From positions 1-10,715 of the forward strand of contig LUYY01000027.1 of NCBI GenBank assembly GCA_001603415.1: a stretch of DNA of 10,715 nt, written 5' to 3'. Of the stretch, positions 1-7,322 are shown piece after piece. How positions within the stretch are numbered: position 1 is the stretch's first letter; every line of letters begins with the position of its first letter. Both the position numbers and the translations under genes were made by a program. Under the pieces are notes generated by a model, which saw only the letters and a program-made list of their open reading frames with translations, was not told where the DNA came from and ran no database searches. The stretch comes from Bacteroidales bacterium Bact_07. GTDB taxonomy: Bacteria; Bacteroidota; Bacteroidia; Bacteroidales; Tenuifilaceae.

Positions 1-171
1 GAAAATTTCTTTATTTGTTTACCATCTAAACGTCATCATATGGAACAAACACCATCAAATCTAAATATTTAGGCATAAAAATAACATCTTTGCTGTTTAG
101 TTCTTACTAAAATGCCCAATTAATTGATGTTATGCTTGTTTTAATTGATTAACTGGCTTAAACAAATGAGA

Positions 172-197
172 AAGGAGGGAAATAGTTCTCCCTCCTT
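172..197 (-). terminator. Probable rho-independent terminator of dnaA
   Basis: A 9-bp perfect inverted repeat (AAGGAGGGA at 172-180, TCCCTCCTT at 189-197) with an 8-base loop lies 25 bases past the dnaA stop codon. Read on the minus strand the stem is GC-rich and is followed by a moderately T-rich stretch (TTTCTCATTTGTTT), so it fits a terminator for leftward dnaA transcription. The T-tract is interrupted, so termination may be incomplete. The remaining 171 bases to the left edge are AT-rich and show no gene. A TAnnTTTG match on the minus strand at 56-63 could belong to a gene beyond the edge, but nothing else supports it. Confidence 0.65.
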
Positions 198-222
198 AAT
201 CAGTAGTATCCTTAAACTGGAG

Positions 223-1665
223 TTATGCGTTATACTTTAACTTCTTTTGAATATCTTCAACCTGAGCTTTAAACCTCTTATCGGTTTCCATTAGGTTATT
301 CACCGTTTTGCAAGCATGAAGAACAGTGGCGTGGTCTTTATTCCCAATTACACTACCAATGGTCGATAGGGAGGCTTTGGTCAAATTTTTTGAGAAGTAC
401 ATGGCAATTTGACGGGCTTGAACTATCTCGCGTTTACGGGTTTTTGCGCTGAGAACATCAACTGGTAACCCAAAGTATTCGCACACCACTTTTTGAATGT
501 AATCGATAGTAATATCCTTCTTGGTGTTCTTAACGAGTTTCTCAATCATCTCCGAGGCAAGTTCAACACTGAGTTGCTTGCCATTGAGGGTCGATTGTGC
601 CAGCATGGATATAAGCGCGCCCTCGAGTTCGCGAATGTTCTGGGTGATATTTGAGGCAATGTATTCCAAAACATCGTTAGGAACAACAATCCCATCGTTG
701 TAAACTTTCTTTTTAAGAATGGCGACTCGGGTTTCAAAGTCGGGGGTTGTAAGTTCTGCCGATAATCCCCATTTGAAACGTGACAGAAGTCGCTTTTCTA
801 GCCCTTGCAAATCGGCTGGCGCTTGATCCGATGTGAGGATAAGTTGCTTGCCCGTTTGATGTAGGTGGTTGAAAATGTGGAAAAAGGCATCCTGGGTTTT
901 CTCCTTACCTGCAAACTCGTGAACATCATCAAGTATGAGCAGATCGATGCTCTGGTAGAAATGGAGAAAGTCGTTTATGTTGTTGTGTTTAAAGTAAGCA
1001 TCCACAAACTGGGTTTGGAACTTTACGGCATTTACATAAAGAACAATCTTTTCAGGGAAAAGTCTTTTTACTTCAATGCCTATGGCTTGAGCCAGGTGAG
1101 TTTTTCCTAAACCAGAACCTCCATATATAAATAAGGGGTTAAATGCGGTTTTTCCGGGAGCTTGACTAATGGTTATCCCCGCTGAACGTGCCAAGCGATT
1201 GCATGTGCCCTCTACAAAGTTTGTAAAGTTATATTCAGGGTTAAGCTGAGGATCAACATTCAACTTTTTAATTCCCGGTATGATAAAAGGATTCTTAATG
1301 GGAGTTTCCTGAACGGTTTGGACTGAAACGGGTTTGTTTTTTAGTTCAGTTTTGTTCTGGGTAGGGAACTTTACAGTATAAGGTGTTCCACCGTTATACC
1401 CGCTATGCTCCATAATAACGCTGTACTCAAGCTTTGCATCAGCTCCCAACTCCTTTCTCAACGTTTTACGCAGTATATCGATGTACTGCTCTTCAAGGTA
1501 TTCGTAAAAGAAAGGACTTGGCACTTGAATGGTGAGTACATTCTTTTCCAACTTAACGGGCACAATGGGTTCGAACCATGTTTTAAAACTTACGGGCGTA
1601 ACATTGTCCTTAATGATTCTTAAACAGTTCTCCCAAACTTCCTTATAATCAGCTGCCATATACAT
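223..1665 (-). CDS. dnaA: Chromosomal replication initiator protein DnaA
   Basis: DnaA is the AAA+ ATPase that binds DnaA boxes at the origin, melts the DNA and recruits the replicative helicase. The protein has 480 residues, normal for the family. Domain I is about residues 1-85 and is followed by a short linker. The AAA+ core has Walker A GGSGLGKTH at 182-190, Walker B LLILDDVH at 242-249, sensor 1 LTSD at 277-280, the box VII arginine in LLSRF (R296) and the sensor 2 arginine in NIRELEGAL (R345). The C-terminal DNA-binding domain carries the signature GNKDHATVLHACKTV at 441-455. All key residues are present. Two ATG codons, at 1665 and 1659, are both plausible starts; neither has a Shine-Dalgarno site, as is usual in this phylum. 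The gene lies downstream of the MCE gene in the same direction, but a 326-base gap suggests its own promoter. A hairpin follows the stop codon. Confidence 0.98.
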   Translation of the reverse strand: MYMAADYKEVWENCLRIIKDNVTPVSFKTWFEPIVPVKLEKNVLTIQVPSPFFYEYLEEQYIDILRKTLRKELGADAKLEYSVIMEHSGYNGGTPYTVKFPTQNKTELKNKPVSVQTVQETPIKNPFIIPGIKKLNVDPQLNPEYNFTNFVEGTCNRLARSAGITISQAPGKTAFNPLFIYGGSGLGKTHLAQAIGIEVKRLFPEKIVLYVNAVKFQTQFVDAYFKHNNINDFLHFYQSIDLLILDDVHEFAGKEKTQDAFFHIFNHLHQTGKQLILTSDQAPADLQGLEKRLLSRFKWGLSAELTTPDFETRVAILKKKVYNDGIVVPNDVLEYIASNITQNIRELEGALISMLAQSTLNGKQLSVELASEMIEKLVKNTKKDITIDYIQKVVCEYFGLPVDVLSAKTRKREIVQARQIAMYFSKNLTKASLSTIGSVIGNKDHATVLHACKTVNNLMETDKRFKAQVEDIQKKLKYNA

Positions 1666-1690
1666 GTGAAAGTGTTTGACTGTATTTTTT

Positions 1691-1758
1691 TCAACCTGTT
1701 ATCAACATGAACAAAATTGTAATGAATTTTTTTAAAAAAAAATAGGTTTGCAGGTTGA
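1691..1758. repeat. Inverted pair TCAACCTG / CAGGTTGA upstream of dnaA
   Basis: TCAACCTG at 1691-1698 and its exact reverse complement CAGGTTGA at 1751-1758 flank 52 bases that contain the DnaA-box-like site and the T7A9 run. On the dnaA mRNA the arms could pair into a long-looped stem; on DNA they could be two operator half-sites. An 8-base match at this distance can also arise by chance. Confidence 0.35.
1699..1707 (+). promoter_or_regulatory. DnaA-box-like nonamer upstream of dnaA
   Basis: TTATCAACA differs from the consensus DnaA box TTATCCACA at one position. It lies 34 bases upstream of the dnaA start, where DnaA autoregulates its own gene in several bacteria. The single clear copy argues for a regulatory site rather than an origin. 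In DNA this AT-rich one such near-match could be accidental. Confidence 0.4.
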
Positions 1759-1931
1759 TTTTTGCGTTAACAGTATAACCTCCTAATTATCATCTTAATA
1801 TTTTTTTTACGTTCGTCAAAATTTTTTAATATGCTGATATTTAATATGTTAAATTGTTAATAACACAAATATTTGATAGTTAACTTATTGTTAAGAAAAT
1901 CTAAACTCAAGGATTACATAAAACTTTTGTA

Positions 1932-1946
1932 TGGTACTGAGTACCA
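1932..1946. repeat. Short palindrome TGGTACTGAGTACCA
   Basis: This 15-base sequence has 6-base arms, TGGTAC and GTACCA, around the three-base centre TGA. It lies 45 bases past the MCE stop codon. No T-run follows it on the minus strand, so it is a poor intrinsic terminator. A dimeric repressor site is possible. Function is unknown. Confidence 0.35.
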
Positions 1947-1991
1947 ATAATGAATATGCAATTAATTGTTTATCAGATAATTGTAAAATAG

Positions 1992-2987
1992 CTATTTGCT
2001 TTTTTTCTCTTCGATGTATTTGGTTCTACTTAAGTCGATTATCGAGAAATTAACATACCTTTTGGGGTTTGTTTTCATATCCTTTATAAGCAATTCAAGC
2101 TGTAGCGATGCGGACTCCAGGTTGCGGTATAGGGAATCGTTGTTGACCAGTTTGCCCAGTGTGCCTTCGCCTGAGTTTACCTTGGTTATGGTTTGCTTAA
2201 GCTGAGTTATCGATGAATCGAGCTTAACAAGTGTGATGTAAAGATTGGCCTTGGACAATGTGTCGCTTAGCCTTGAAAGATTTTTGATGGTGTTCGAAAT
2301 ATCGGCATTATTCTTTTTGATATTGGAAGATATCGACTCAATATTGTTCAGCGATTGCCGGATAGAACCCTTGGGGCTATTTACCATGGTGTCGAGTCCA
2401 GCGCTTAAGTTGGCAATACTATGAAGGGTTTTATTGAGGTTCTCAATGCCTTCGGAAAGATTCTTTTTGTTTTCGTCATTTAGGACTTCCTGGAGTACTA
2501 CAAGTGTTTTGGAAAGTTCGGTCATCATTACTTCGGCTTTCTCTTTTACGGGCGACATCTGGTAAGCAAGTTGATCCAGAAGGCCAACCTCAATGGCGGT
2601 GGGTAAAGTATCACCCGGTTGGTAGTACATGCTGTCGGGCGCAACTTCAAGCTTAATGGCCTTTCCGCCCATAATATCGGTACTTACTAGTTTTGCAGTG
2701 GTGTTTCGTGGAAGGCTATACTTTTTGTTAACAAGTAGAACTACCCGGAACCTGCCCGATTTTAAATCGTGAAACTCAATATTTTTAACCAGCCCTACCT
2801 TAAAGCCGTTGATAAGCACGGCATCGGTATTTTTTAACCCATCAACCGACTTAAAAATGGCGTAGTAAACATGGTTTGGGCTAAAAATGTTTTTCCCCTT
2901 CAGGAAGTTTACTCCCCAGAACATGACAACCAGAATGGTTAGGGCAAATAGGCCAATTTTAGTTTCACGGGTTAGCTTAACTTTCAT
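1992..2987 (-). CDS. MCE/MlaD family lipid-transport protein
   Basis: MCE proteins form rings that carry lipids between the inner and outer membranes, usually with an MlaE/MlaF-type ABC transporter. From the ATG at 2987 the protein has 331 residues: a basic N-terminus, one membrane segment (about 11-26), a single MCE domain (about 40-116, containing SVDGLKNTDAVLINGFKVG), then a long helical, probably coiled-coil tail. Near the C-terminus are GTLGKL (275-280) and NPKRYV (307-312), which I recall from Bacteroidota members of this family. An in-frame TTG at 3017 would add ten Lys/Asn-rich residues, but that TTG is part of a promoter-like TAACTTTG box, so I prefer the ATG. The amidase gene lies just upstream in the same direction. 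No permease or ATPase partner is visible here, so they are probably encoded elsewhere. Confidence 0.9.
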   Translation of the reverse strand: MKVKLTRETKIGLFALTILVVMFWGVNFLKGKNIFSPNHVYYAIFKSVDGLKNTDAVLINGFKVGLVKNIEFHDLKSGRFRVVLLVNKKYSLPRNTTAKLVSTDIMGGKAIKLEVAPDSMYYQPGDTLPTAIEVGLLDQLAYQMSPVKEKAEVMMTELSKTLVVLQEVLNDENKKNLSEGIENLNKTLHSIANLSAGLDTMVNSPKGSIRQSLNNIESISSNIKKNNADISNTIKNLSRLSDTLSKANLYITLVKLDSSITQLKQTITKVNSGEGTLGKLVNNDSLYRNLESASLQLELLIKDMKTNPKRYVNFSIIDLSRTKYIEEKKSK

Positions 2988-3014
2988 GGCTGGATTTTTT
3001 TGATTTTTGTTTTT

Positions 3015-3022
3015 CAAAGTTA
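3015..3022 (-). promoter_or_regulatory. Candidate -7 box for the MCE gene (TAACTTTG)
   Basis: On the minus strand TAACTTTG matches all fixed positions of the Bacteroidota -7 box TAnnTTTG. It lies 27 bases upstream of the MCE ATG, just after the amidase stop codon. No TTG at the expected -33 spacing is seen, so this may be a weak internal promoter or a chance match. Confidence 0.4.
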
Positions 3023-3044
3023 TGCAATAATAAGTAAAAGTAGC

Positions 3045-4202
3045 CTATTGGTTTGAGTTAATCTTTTCTAAGGCTTTTTTGATTGGTATGATTTCGCCGT
3101 TTTCGATGGCCACGACAAAAGCATCGGGGAACTTTTGTTTAACTGTTTTGCAGTAATCAAGAGCCTCAGAATACGACAGTGCGCTCCCTACCAAATACTT
3201 ATAAACTCCGTTAACTTTGATGGTATCTATCCTGTCTATACCCTTAAGCTGAGAACTTTTATTGGTTAATGGAGTTTGCGATGAAGCTATTTGAATCTTA
3301 AACTCAATTTTTTGCCCTTTGGTAGTTTCTTCAGAATTCTTATCTGCGATTTCTGATTTTATAGAGTCGGGTTTTAAGGTCTTTTGGTTGGCAGTAGTAA
3401 TTGCATCAACTTTCTGCTTATAGGTTTTAATGGCTCTGAAAATGGAGGAGGCTATTAGCTCTTGCCCCTCGGTGGAGTTCAAAAAAACTTCCTCTTTGGG
3501 ATTGCTAAGATATCCAACTTCAACCAGAACACTGGGCATCGAAGTTTTCCAAAGTACAAGGAACCCTGCCTGACGGACACCTCTGTCGGAACGTTGGGCC
3601 CGTTCCTTTAGATCGCCTTGAATGATTGTGGCAAAATCGAGGCTTTGTTCCAAAAAGGCATTCTGTAACATGGTAAATATTATGAACGATTCGGCAGAGT
3701 TTGGGTCGTACCCTTCATACTTCTCGTGGTATTCATCCTCGTAGGTAATTACAGCATTCTCGCGCATGGCTACATCGAGGTTCTCATTGCTCCGATGTAA
3801 TCCCATAACGTAGGTTTCTGTTCCAGTTATGCTCTTATTGGGTGCAGCATTGCAATGGATTGATATAAACAAATCGGCACCTTCCTTATTGGCTATTGTA
3901 CTTCGCTCGTCAAGCGGGATAAATGTGTCATCGCTTCGGGTATATACAACCTTTATATCATCCAGATTTTTTGAAATTAAATTGCCTACCTTTTTGGCAA
4001 TGGCAAGGGTTACGTCTTTCTCCTGGCTAAATTTGCCAATTGTTCCGGGATCTTTTCCGCCATGCCCTGCGTCAATAACTATCTTCGAAACCCTATACGC
4101 GCTGATGTGCTGCGATTTAATTGTGGTACTCGATAGAAGGAACAATACGACAAATGATAGACTAACGTTAAATGTTGATAAAAATTTATATCCCTGCCTC
4201 AT
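3045..4202 (-). CDS. N-acetylmuramoyl-L-alanine amidase with signal peptide and SPOR-like tail
   Basis: This zinc amidase (Amidase_3 family) cuts the bond between N-acetylmuramic acid and L-alanine in peptidoglycan and helps daughter cells separate. From the ATG at 4202 it has 385 residues. Residues 1-30 look like a signal peptide (basic start, hydrophobic stretch ending near TTIKS). The catalytic domain shows DAGHGGKDPG (His47), QEK (Glu61), SIHCNA (His116) and VEVGYLSN (Glu228), the expected zinc ligands and catalytic glutamate. A charged, Thr/Lys-rich linker (about 265-298) leads to a SPOR-like domain (about 300-375, starting near IEFKIQIASS), a fold that binds denuded septal glycan. A GTG at 4256 would add 18 lysine-rich residues, but it overlaps a promoter-like box. 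The gene is divergent from lptD and sits upstream of the MCE gene, probably co-transcribed with it. Confidence 0.93.
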   Translation of the reverse strand: MRQGYKFLSTFNVSLSFVVLFLLSSTTIKSQHISAYRVSKIVIDAGHGGKDPGTIGKFSQEKDVTLAIAKKVGNLISKNLDDIKVVYTRSDDTFIPLDERSTIANKEGADLFISIHCNAAPNKSITGTETYVMGLHRSNENLDVAMRENAVITYEDEYHEKYEGYDPNSAESFIIFTMLQNAFLEQSLDFATIIQGDLKERAQRSDRGVRQAGFLVLWKTSMPSVLVEVGYLSNPKEEVFLNSTEGQELIASSIFRAIKTYKQKVDAITTANQKTLKPDSIKSEIADKNSEETTKGQKIEFKIQIASSQTPLTNKSSQLKGIDRIDTIKVNGVYKYLVGSALSYSEALDYCKTVKQKFPDAFVVAIENGEIIPIKKALEKINSNQ

Positions 4203-4232
4203 ACCCTTAGCGTAACCTTTTGTTTTTTTAAG

Positions 4233-4240
4233 TAGTTTTG
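4233..4240 (+). promoter_or_regulatory. Candidate -7 box for the lptD-ridA unit (TAGTTTTG)
   Basis: TAGTTTTG is a full match to TAnnTTTG. Transcription would begin near 4245-4250, on top of the possible TTG start at 4249 and about 25 bases before the TTG at 4273. No TTG sits at the usual -33 distance, so the call rests on the -7 box and its position in the divergent gap. Confidence 0.45.
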
Positions 4241-4255
4241 AGCTCAATTTGTTCA

Positions 4256-4263
4256 CAAAAATA
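4256..4263 (-). promoter_or_regulatory. Candidate -7 box for the amidase gene (TATTTTTG)
   Basis: On the minus strand TATTTTTG is a full match to TAnnTTTG. It would start transcription near 4249 and give a leader of about 45 bases to the ATG at 4202. Its last base is the first base of the GTG at 4256, which argues against that GTG as the start. No -33 TTG is seen at the expected spacing. Confidence 0.45.
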
Positions 4264-4272
4264 GGATTAAAG

Positions 4273-6858
4273 TTGAGATTTAAGATTACTTTACTACTTA
4301 TACTTATAAACCAGTTAGCATTACTTGCTAACAGGATTGACCCTTTAGCCTACCAGCAAGCAATGGCTTACGCCAGACCCGACACAATTGCTGCGCCCGA
4401 TAGTGCTAAAAACAAAAAGGGTGCCATTGAAGATCCTGTGTTTACCAATGCCGACGATTCAATAGTTTATTCCCTTGACGGAAAAATTGCTTACCTATAC
4501 GGTAATGGTGTTGTTACCTATCAAAACCTTGAACTTAAGGCAAATTACATTGAGTTTGACATGGACACCAAGCAGGTTTACGCCAGTGGATTGCCCGATA
4601 GTACCGGTAATATAAAAGGAAAGCCTAAGTTTAAGGAGGGAAGCCAGTCGTTTGAGATGGAAAAGATTTACTACAACTTTGATACACGAAGAGCCAAAAT
4701 CATTGGTGTTGTAACCGAACAATCAGGTGGCTATATGCATAGCGCCATAACCAAAAAGATGGAAGACGATGTGGTGAATTTGCAGAGCGGTAAGTACACT
4801 ACCTGCGATTTAGATCACCCTCACTTTTACATTGCCATAACAAAGGGTAAAATGATACCGGATAAGAAAATTGTTGCAGGCCCTGCATACCTTGTAATTG
4901 AAGACGTACCTTTCCCTTTAGTTATACCTTTCGGTTTCTTTCCAAACACTCGTAAGCGTGCTGCAGGGGTTTTAATTCCTGAGTATGGCGAGGAAAATAA
5001 TAGGGGTTTGTTCCTCCGTGGCGGGGGTTTTTACTTTGGCATGGGCGATTATATGGACCAACGCATAACTTTTGATGTTTATTCAAGGGGTTCGTGGGGT
5101 GTTAGGGGCCAAACAACCTACAAGGTTCGGTATAAATTTTCCGGTTCACTCAACTTGGAAACATCAACCATTGTTACAAGTGAAAAGGGTTTACCCGATT
5201 ACCAGAAGCAAAACTCATACTGGATACGCTGGTCGCACAATCAGGATCCTAAAGCATCGCCTAACTCAACCTTTCAGGCTAATGTTAATTTTGGTTCATC
5301 GAACTACAATAGGTATAATGCCCGCAATTTAAATACCGCCCTTTCTAACACATTTAATTCAAGCATTTCTTACACTAAGACTTGGCCGGGGACACCTTTT
5401 AGTTTATCATCGTCGCTAAATCATTCCCAAAACACCATAAACAAATCGGTGGACCTTAATTTTCCGAGGGTGGCCTTTAATATGAGTCGGATTTACCCGT
5501 TTAAGCGAAAAAATGCAATTGGTGCACCCAAATGGTACGAGAAAGTTGGTGTTAGCTTAAGCACTAGTATAGAAAATAGGATTCAGGTTAAGGAAGATAA
5601 TCTGTTTAAACGTAGCGTGTTGGACAGCCTCCAAAATGGAATGAAACATTCCATTCCGGTTTCCACTTCTTTCAACCTTTTAAAATTTATTACCGTTAGC
5701 CCGGGAATTAACTACAATGAATTTTGGTATTTACAAACTATTGAAAAGCATTGGAATGCTGATTCCAATAGGGTTGTGGTTGATACAATCCGTGGATTTA
5801 AGAGAGGGTATGAGTATAGCTCTTCGGTATCGATGAGTACCAAAATCTACGGGATGTTTCAGTTCTCCAAGAAATCGAAAGTTCAGGCTATAAGGCATGT
5901 GATAACCCCATCGGTGTCGTTGGGTTATCGCCCCGATTTTTCTGATCCTAGTTATGGCTTTTATAGGGTTGTTCAAACCGATTCTACTGGCAGAACATCA
6001 AAGTATTCCATTTTTGAAAAGGGTATTTATGGTGGCCCGGGTGGAGGAAAATCGGGAGTGGTTTCGTTTTCGCTTTCCAACTTGCTGGAAATGAAGGTTC
6101 GTTCGGCACAGGATACCGCTAATCCGGTTAAAAAGATCAAGATAATTGATGGTCTATCGATGAATGCCTCATATAATCTCTTAGCCGATTCGTTGAACTG
6201 GTCTGAAATTTCAGTAAGTGGCAGGAATAGTTTCTTTGATGGGAAAGTTAATATCAATTACTCCGGGGGTTTTAACCTATACGCCCTGAATGAGCGCGGA
6301 ACTATATATAACAGGTACGTTTGGAACGAGAGCCAAAAACTAGCAAGGTTTACACGTGGAAATATTGGCATCGATTTTTCGTTGAATAGTAAAAAAGAGG
6401 GTCAAGCCAATTCATCAACATCAGGCAGGGTAGGGGGTGTAGGAGAAATCCCTCCCGGTACAGCACCCGATGGGTCGAATTTTGGGGAATCGCTTGGAAC
6501 CATGTATGGGCTTGATTATGTTGATTTCTCCGTGCCATGGAACGTGAGGTTTAGCTATAACCTCAGCTATAGTAAACCTGGATACCAATCGTCGCTAGTG
6601 CAAACATTAAGTTTTTCCGGTAGCCTCAACCTTACACCAAAGTGGAAAATCGGATTTAGCTCGGGTTACGATTTTAAGAACCAAAAGCTGACTACAACAT
6701 CGCTAAACTTCTACCGCGATTTACATTGCTGGGAAATGCGTTTAACGGTTATTCCGATTGGGTACTACAAGAGCTTTAGCTTCCAGATAAATGTTAAATC
6801 GTCAATTTTACAGGACTTGAAGTTTACCAAGCGCGATCACTACCTCGATAACCAATAA
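4273..6858 (+). CDS. lptD: LptD-like LPS-assembly outer-membrane protein
   Basis: LptD inserts lipopolysaccharide into the outer leaflet of the outer membrane, taking it from the periplasmic Lpt bridge. From the TTG at 4273 the protein has 861 residues, close to the size I expect for Bacteroidota relatives. A signal peptide (about 1-20) precedes an OstA/LptA-like beta domain (about 55-170, with GKIAYLYGNGVVTYQNLELKA). A conserved-looking segment (IPFGFFPNTRKRAAGVLIPEYGE) leads into a long beta-barrel rich in alternating Tyr/Ser/Asn strands. A Gly/Ser/Pro-rich stretch at about 705-740 is probably an extracellular loop. Only two cysteines are present, Cys178 and Cys819 (in DLHCWEM). No in-frame ATG precedes the signal peptide, so the start is TTG at 4249 or 4273; the latter has AGGA six bases upstream. 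ridA follows after 16 bases. Confidence 0.88.
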   Translation: MRFKITLLLILINQLALLANRIDPLAYQQAMAYARPDTIAAPDSAKNKKGAIEDPVFTNADDSIVYSLDGKIAYLYGNGVVTYQNLELKANYIEFDMDTKQVYASGLPDSTGNIKGKPKFKEGSQSFEMEKIYYNFDTRRAKIIGVVTEQSGGYMHSAITKKMEDDVVNLQSGKYTTCDLDHPHFYIAITKGKMIPDKKIVAGPAYLVIEDVPFPLVIPFGFFPNTRKRAAGVLIPEYGEENNRGLFLRGGGFYFGMGDYMDQRITFDVYSRGSWGVRGQTTYKVRYKFSGSLNLETSTIVTSEKGLPDYQKQNSYWIRWSHNQDPKASPNSTFQANVNFGSSNYNRYNARNLNTALSNTFNSSISYTKTWPGTPFSLSSSLNHSQNTINKSVDLNFPRVAFNMSRIYPFKRKNAIGAPKWYEKVGVSLSTSIENRIQVKEDNLFKRSVLDSLQNGMKHSIPVSTSFNLLKFITVSPGINYNEFWYLQTIEKHWNADSNRVVVDTIRGFKRGYEYSSSVSMSTKIYGMFQFSKKSKVQAIRHVITPSVSLGYRPDFSDPSYGFYRVVQTDSTGRTSKYSIFEKGIYGGPGGGKSGVVSFSLSNLLEMKVRSAQDTANPVKKIKIIDGLSMNASYNLLADSLNWSEISVSGRNSFFDGKVNINYSGGFNLYALNERGTIYNRYVWNESQKLARFTRGNIGIDFSLNSKKEGQANSSTSGRVGGVGEIPPGTAPDGSNFGESLGTMYGLDYVDFSVPWNVRFSYNLSYSKPGYQSSLVQTLSFSGSLNLTPKWKIGFSSGYDFKNQKLTTTSLNFYRDLHCWEMRLTVIPIGYYKSFSFQINVKSSILQDLKFTKRDHYLDNQ

Positions 6859-6874
6859 CCAAAACCCAATAACC
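6852..6874 (+). repeat. Direct repeat CCAATAACC x2 at the lptD-ridA junction
   Basis: CCAATAACC occurs at 6852-6860 and 6866-6874, 14 bases apart. The first copy includes the lptD stop codon and the second ends right at the ridA ATG. The whole junction up to the ATG lacks G. It may simply be a small local duplication that set the spacing. Confidence 0.5.
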
Positions 6875-7255
6875 ATGGAAAAGAAAATAATTTGCACCGA
6901 AAAGGCCCCTAAGGCTGTAGGGCCGTATAGCCAAGCTGTTGAGACCAATGGTTTTCTTTTTATTTCAGGGCAAATACCCATCGATCCCTCAACCGGCAAG
7001 GTGGTTGAAGGGGGAATTAAAGAGCAAACCGAACAGGTTTTGAAGAATATTGGAGCAATTCTCAAGGAGGCAGGCCTCGACTATAAGAATGTTGTTAAAA
7101 CTACCTGCCTGCTGAGCGACATGGATAACTTTGCTGCCATGAACGAGGTTTACGCTCGCTACTTCACATCCGAAATGCCTGCTAGGGCTGCTTATGGTGT
7201 AGTTCGACTACCCTTAGGTGTGATGGTTGAAATTGAATGTATAGCAGTTCGCTAA
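6875..7255 (+). CDS. ridA: RidA family 2-iminobutanoate/2-iminopropanoate deaminase
   Basis: RidA hydrolyses reactive enamine/imine intermediates released by PLP enzymes such as threonine dehydratase, protecting other enzymes from damage; it acts in the cytoplasm as a trimer. The protein has 126 residues, the standard length. Family marks are AVGPYSQAV (14-22), the FISGQIP strand (29-35) and the C-terminal signature PARAAYGVVRLPLG through VEIECIAVR. Arg104 and Glu119 match the substrate-binding Arg105 and Glu120 of E. coli RidA. The position of E. coli Cys107 is alanine here. The ATG lacks a Shine-Dalgarno site. Translation probably depends on read-through from lptD, 16 bases upstream; the functional link between the two is not obvious. 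A strong hairpin follows. Confidence 0.95.
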   Translation: MEKKIICTEKAPKAVGPYSQAVETNGFLFISGQIPIDPSTGKVVEGGIKEQTEQVLKNIGAILKEAGLDYKNVVKTTCLLSDMDNFAAMNEVYARYFTSEMPARAAYGVVRLPLGVMVEIECIAVR

Positions 7256-7270
7256 CCCGATAATCACCAA

Positions 7271-7306
7271 AAACAAAAGGCTGCTATTATAAGCAGCCTT
7301 TTGTTT
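7271..7306. terminator. Bidirectional terminator between ridA and rplI
   Basis: A perfect 15-bp inverted repeat (7271-7285 and 7292-7306) has a six-base loop ATTATA. The inner stem is GGCTGCT/AGCAGCC, flanked by an AAACAAAA arm and its TTTTGTTT partner, so there is a T-rich tail in both directions. It lies 15 bases past the ridA stop and 16 bases past the rplI stop, and should end both convergent transcripts. Confidence 0.9.
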
Positions 7307-7322
7307 ATTTGGTTCAATTAGT

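Larger units (their letters stand above)
1666..1991. other. AT-rich gap upstream of dnaA
   Basis: These 326 bases between the MCE stop codon and dnaA contain no convincing gene. The stretch is strongly AT-rich, with homopolymer runs (seven T then nine A at 1727-1742; eight T at 1801-1808). It holds one DnaA-box-like nonamer, a weaker one (TGTTAATAA at 1855-1863, two mismatches on the reverse strand), an inverted pair of TCAACCTG and a short palindrome, some listed separately. It most likely contains the dnaA promoter and leader. I could not find a full TAnnTTTG box on the minus strand here, only matches with one mismatch. An origin is possible but unproven: the boxes are few, and origins in Bacteroidota are often not next to dnaA. 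Confidence 0.6.

Noticed and set aside
1..171. Possible small gene or tRNA at the left edge
   Set aside because: No cloverleaf arms and no open frame with coding character; minus-strand ATG codons near the edge soon meet stops.
3829..4215. 128-codon open frame on the plus strand
   Set aside because: It is antisense to the amidase gene, whose zinc-site motifs are clear; the translated frame has no recognisable domain.
6808..7065. 85-codon open frame on the minus strand across the lptD-ridA junction
   Set aside because: It overlaps the end of lptD and the well-conserved N-terminus of ridA and resembles no family.
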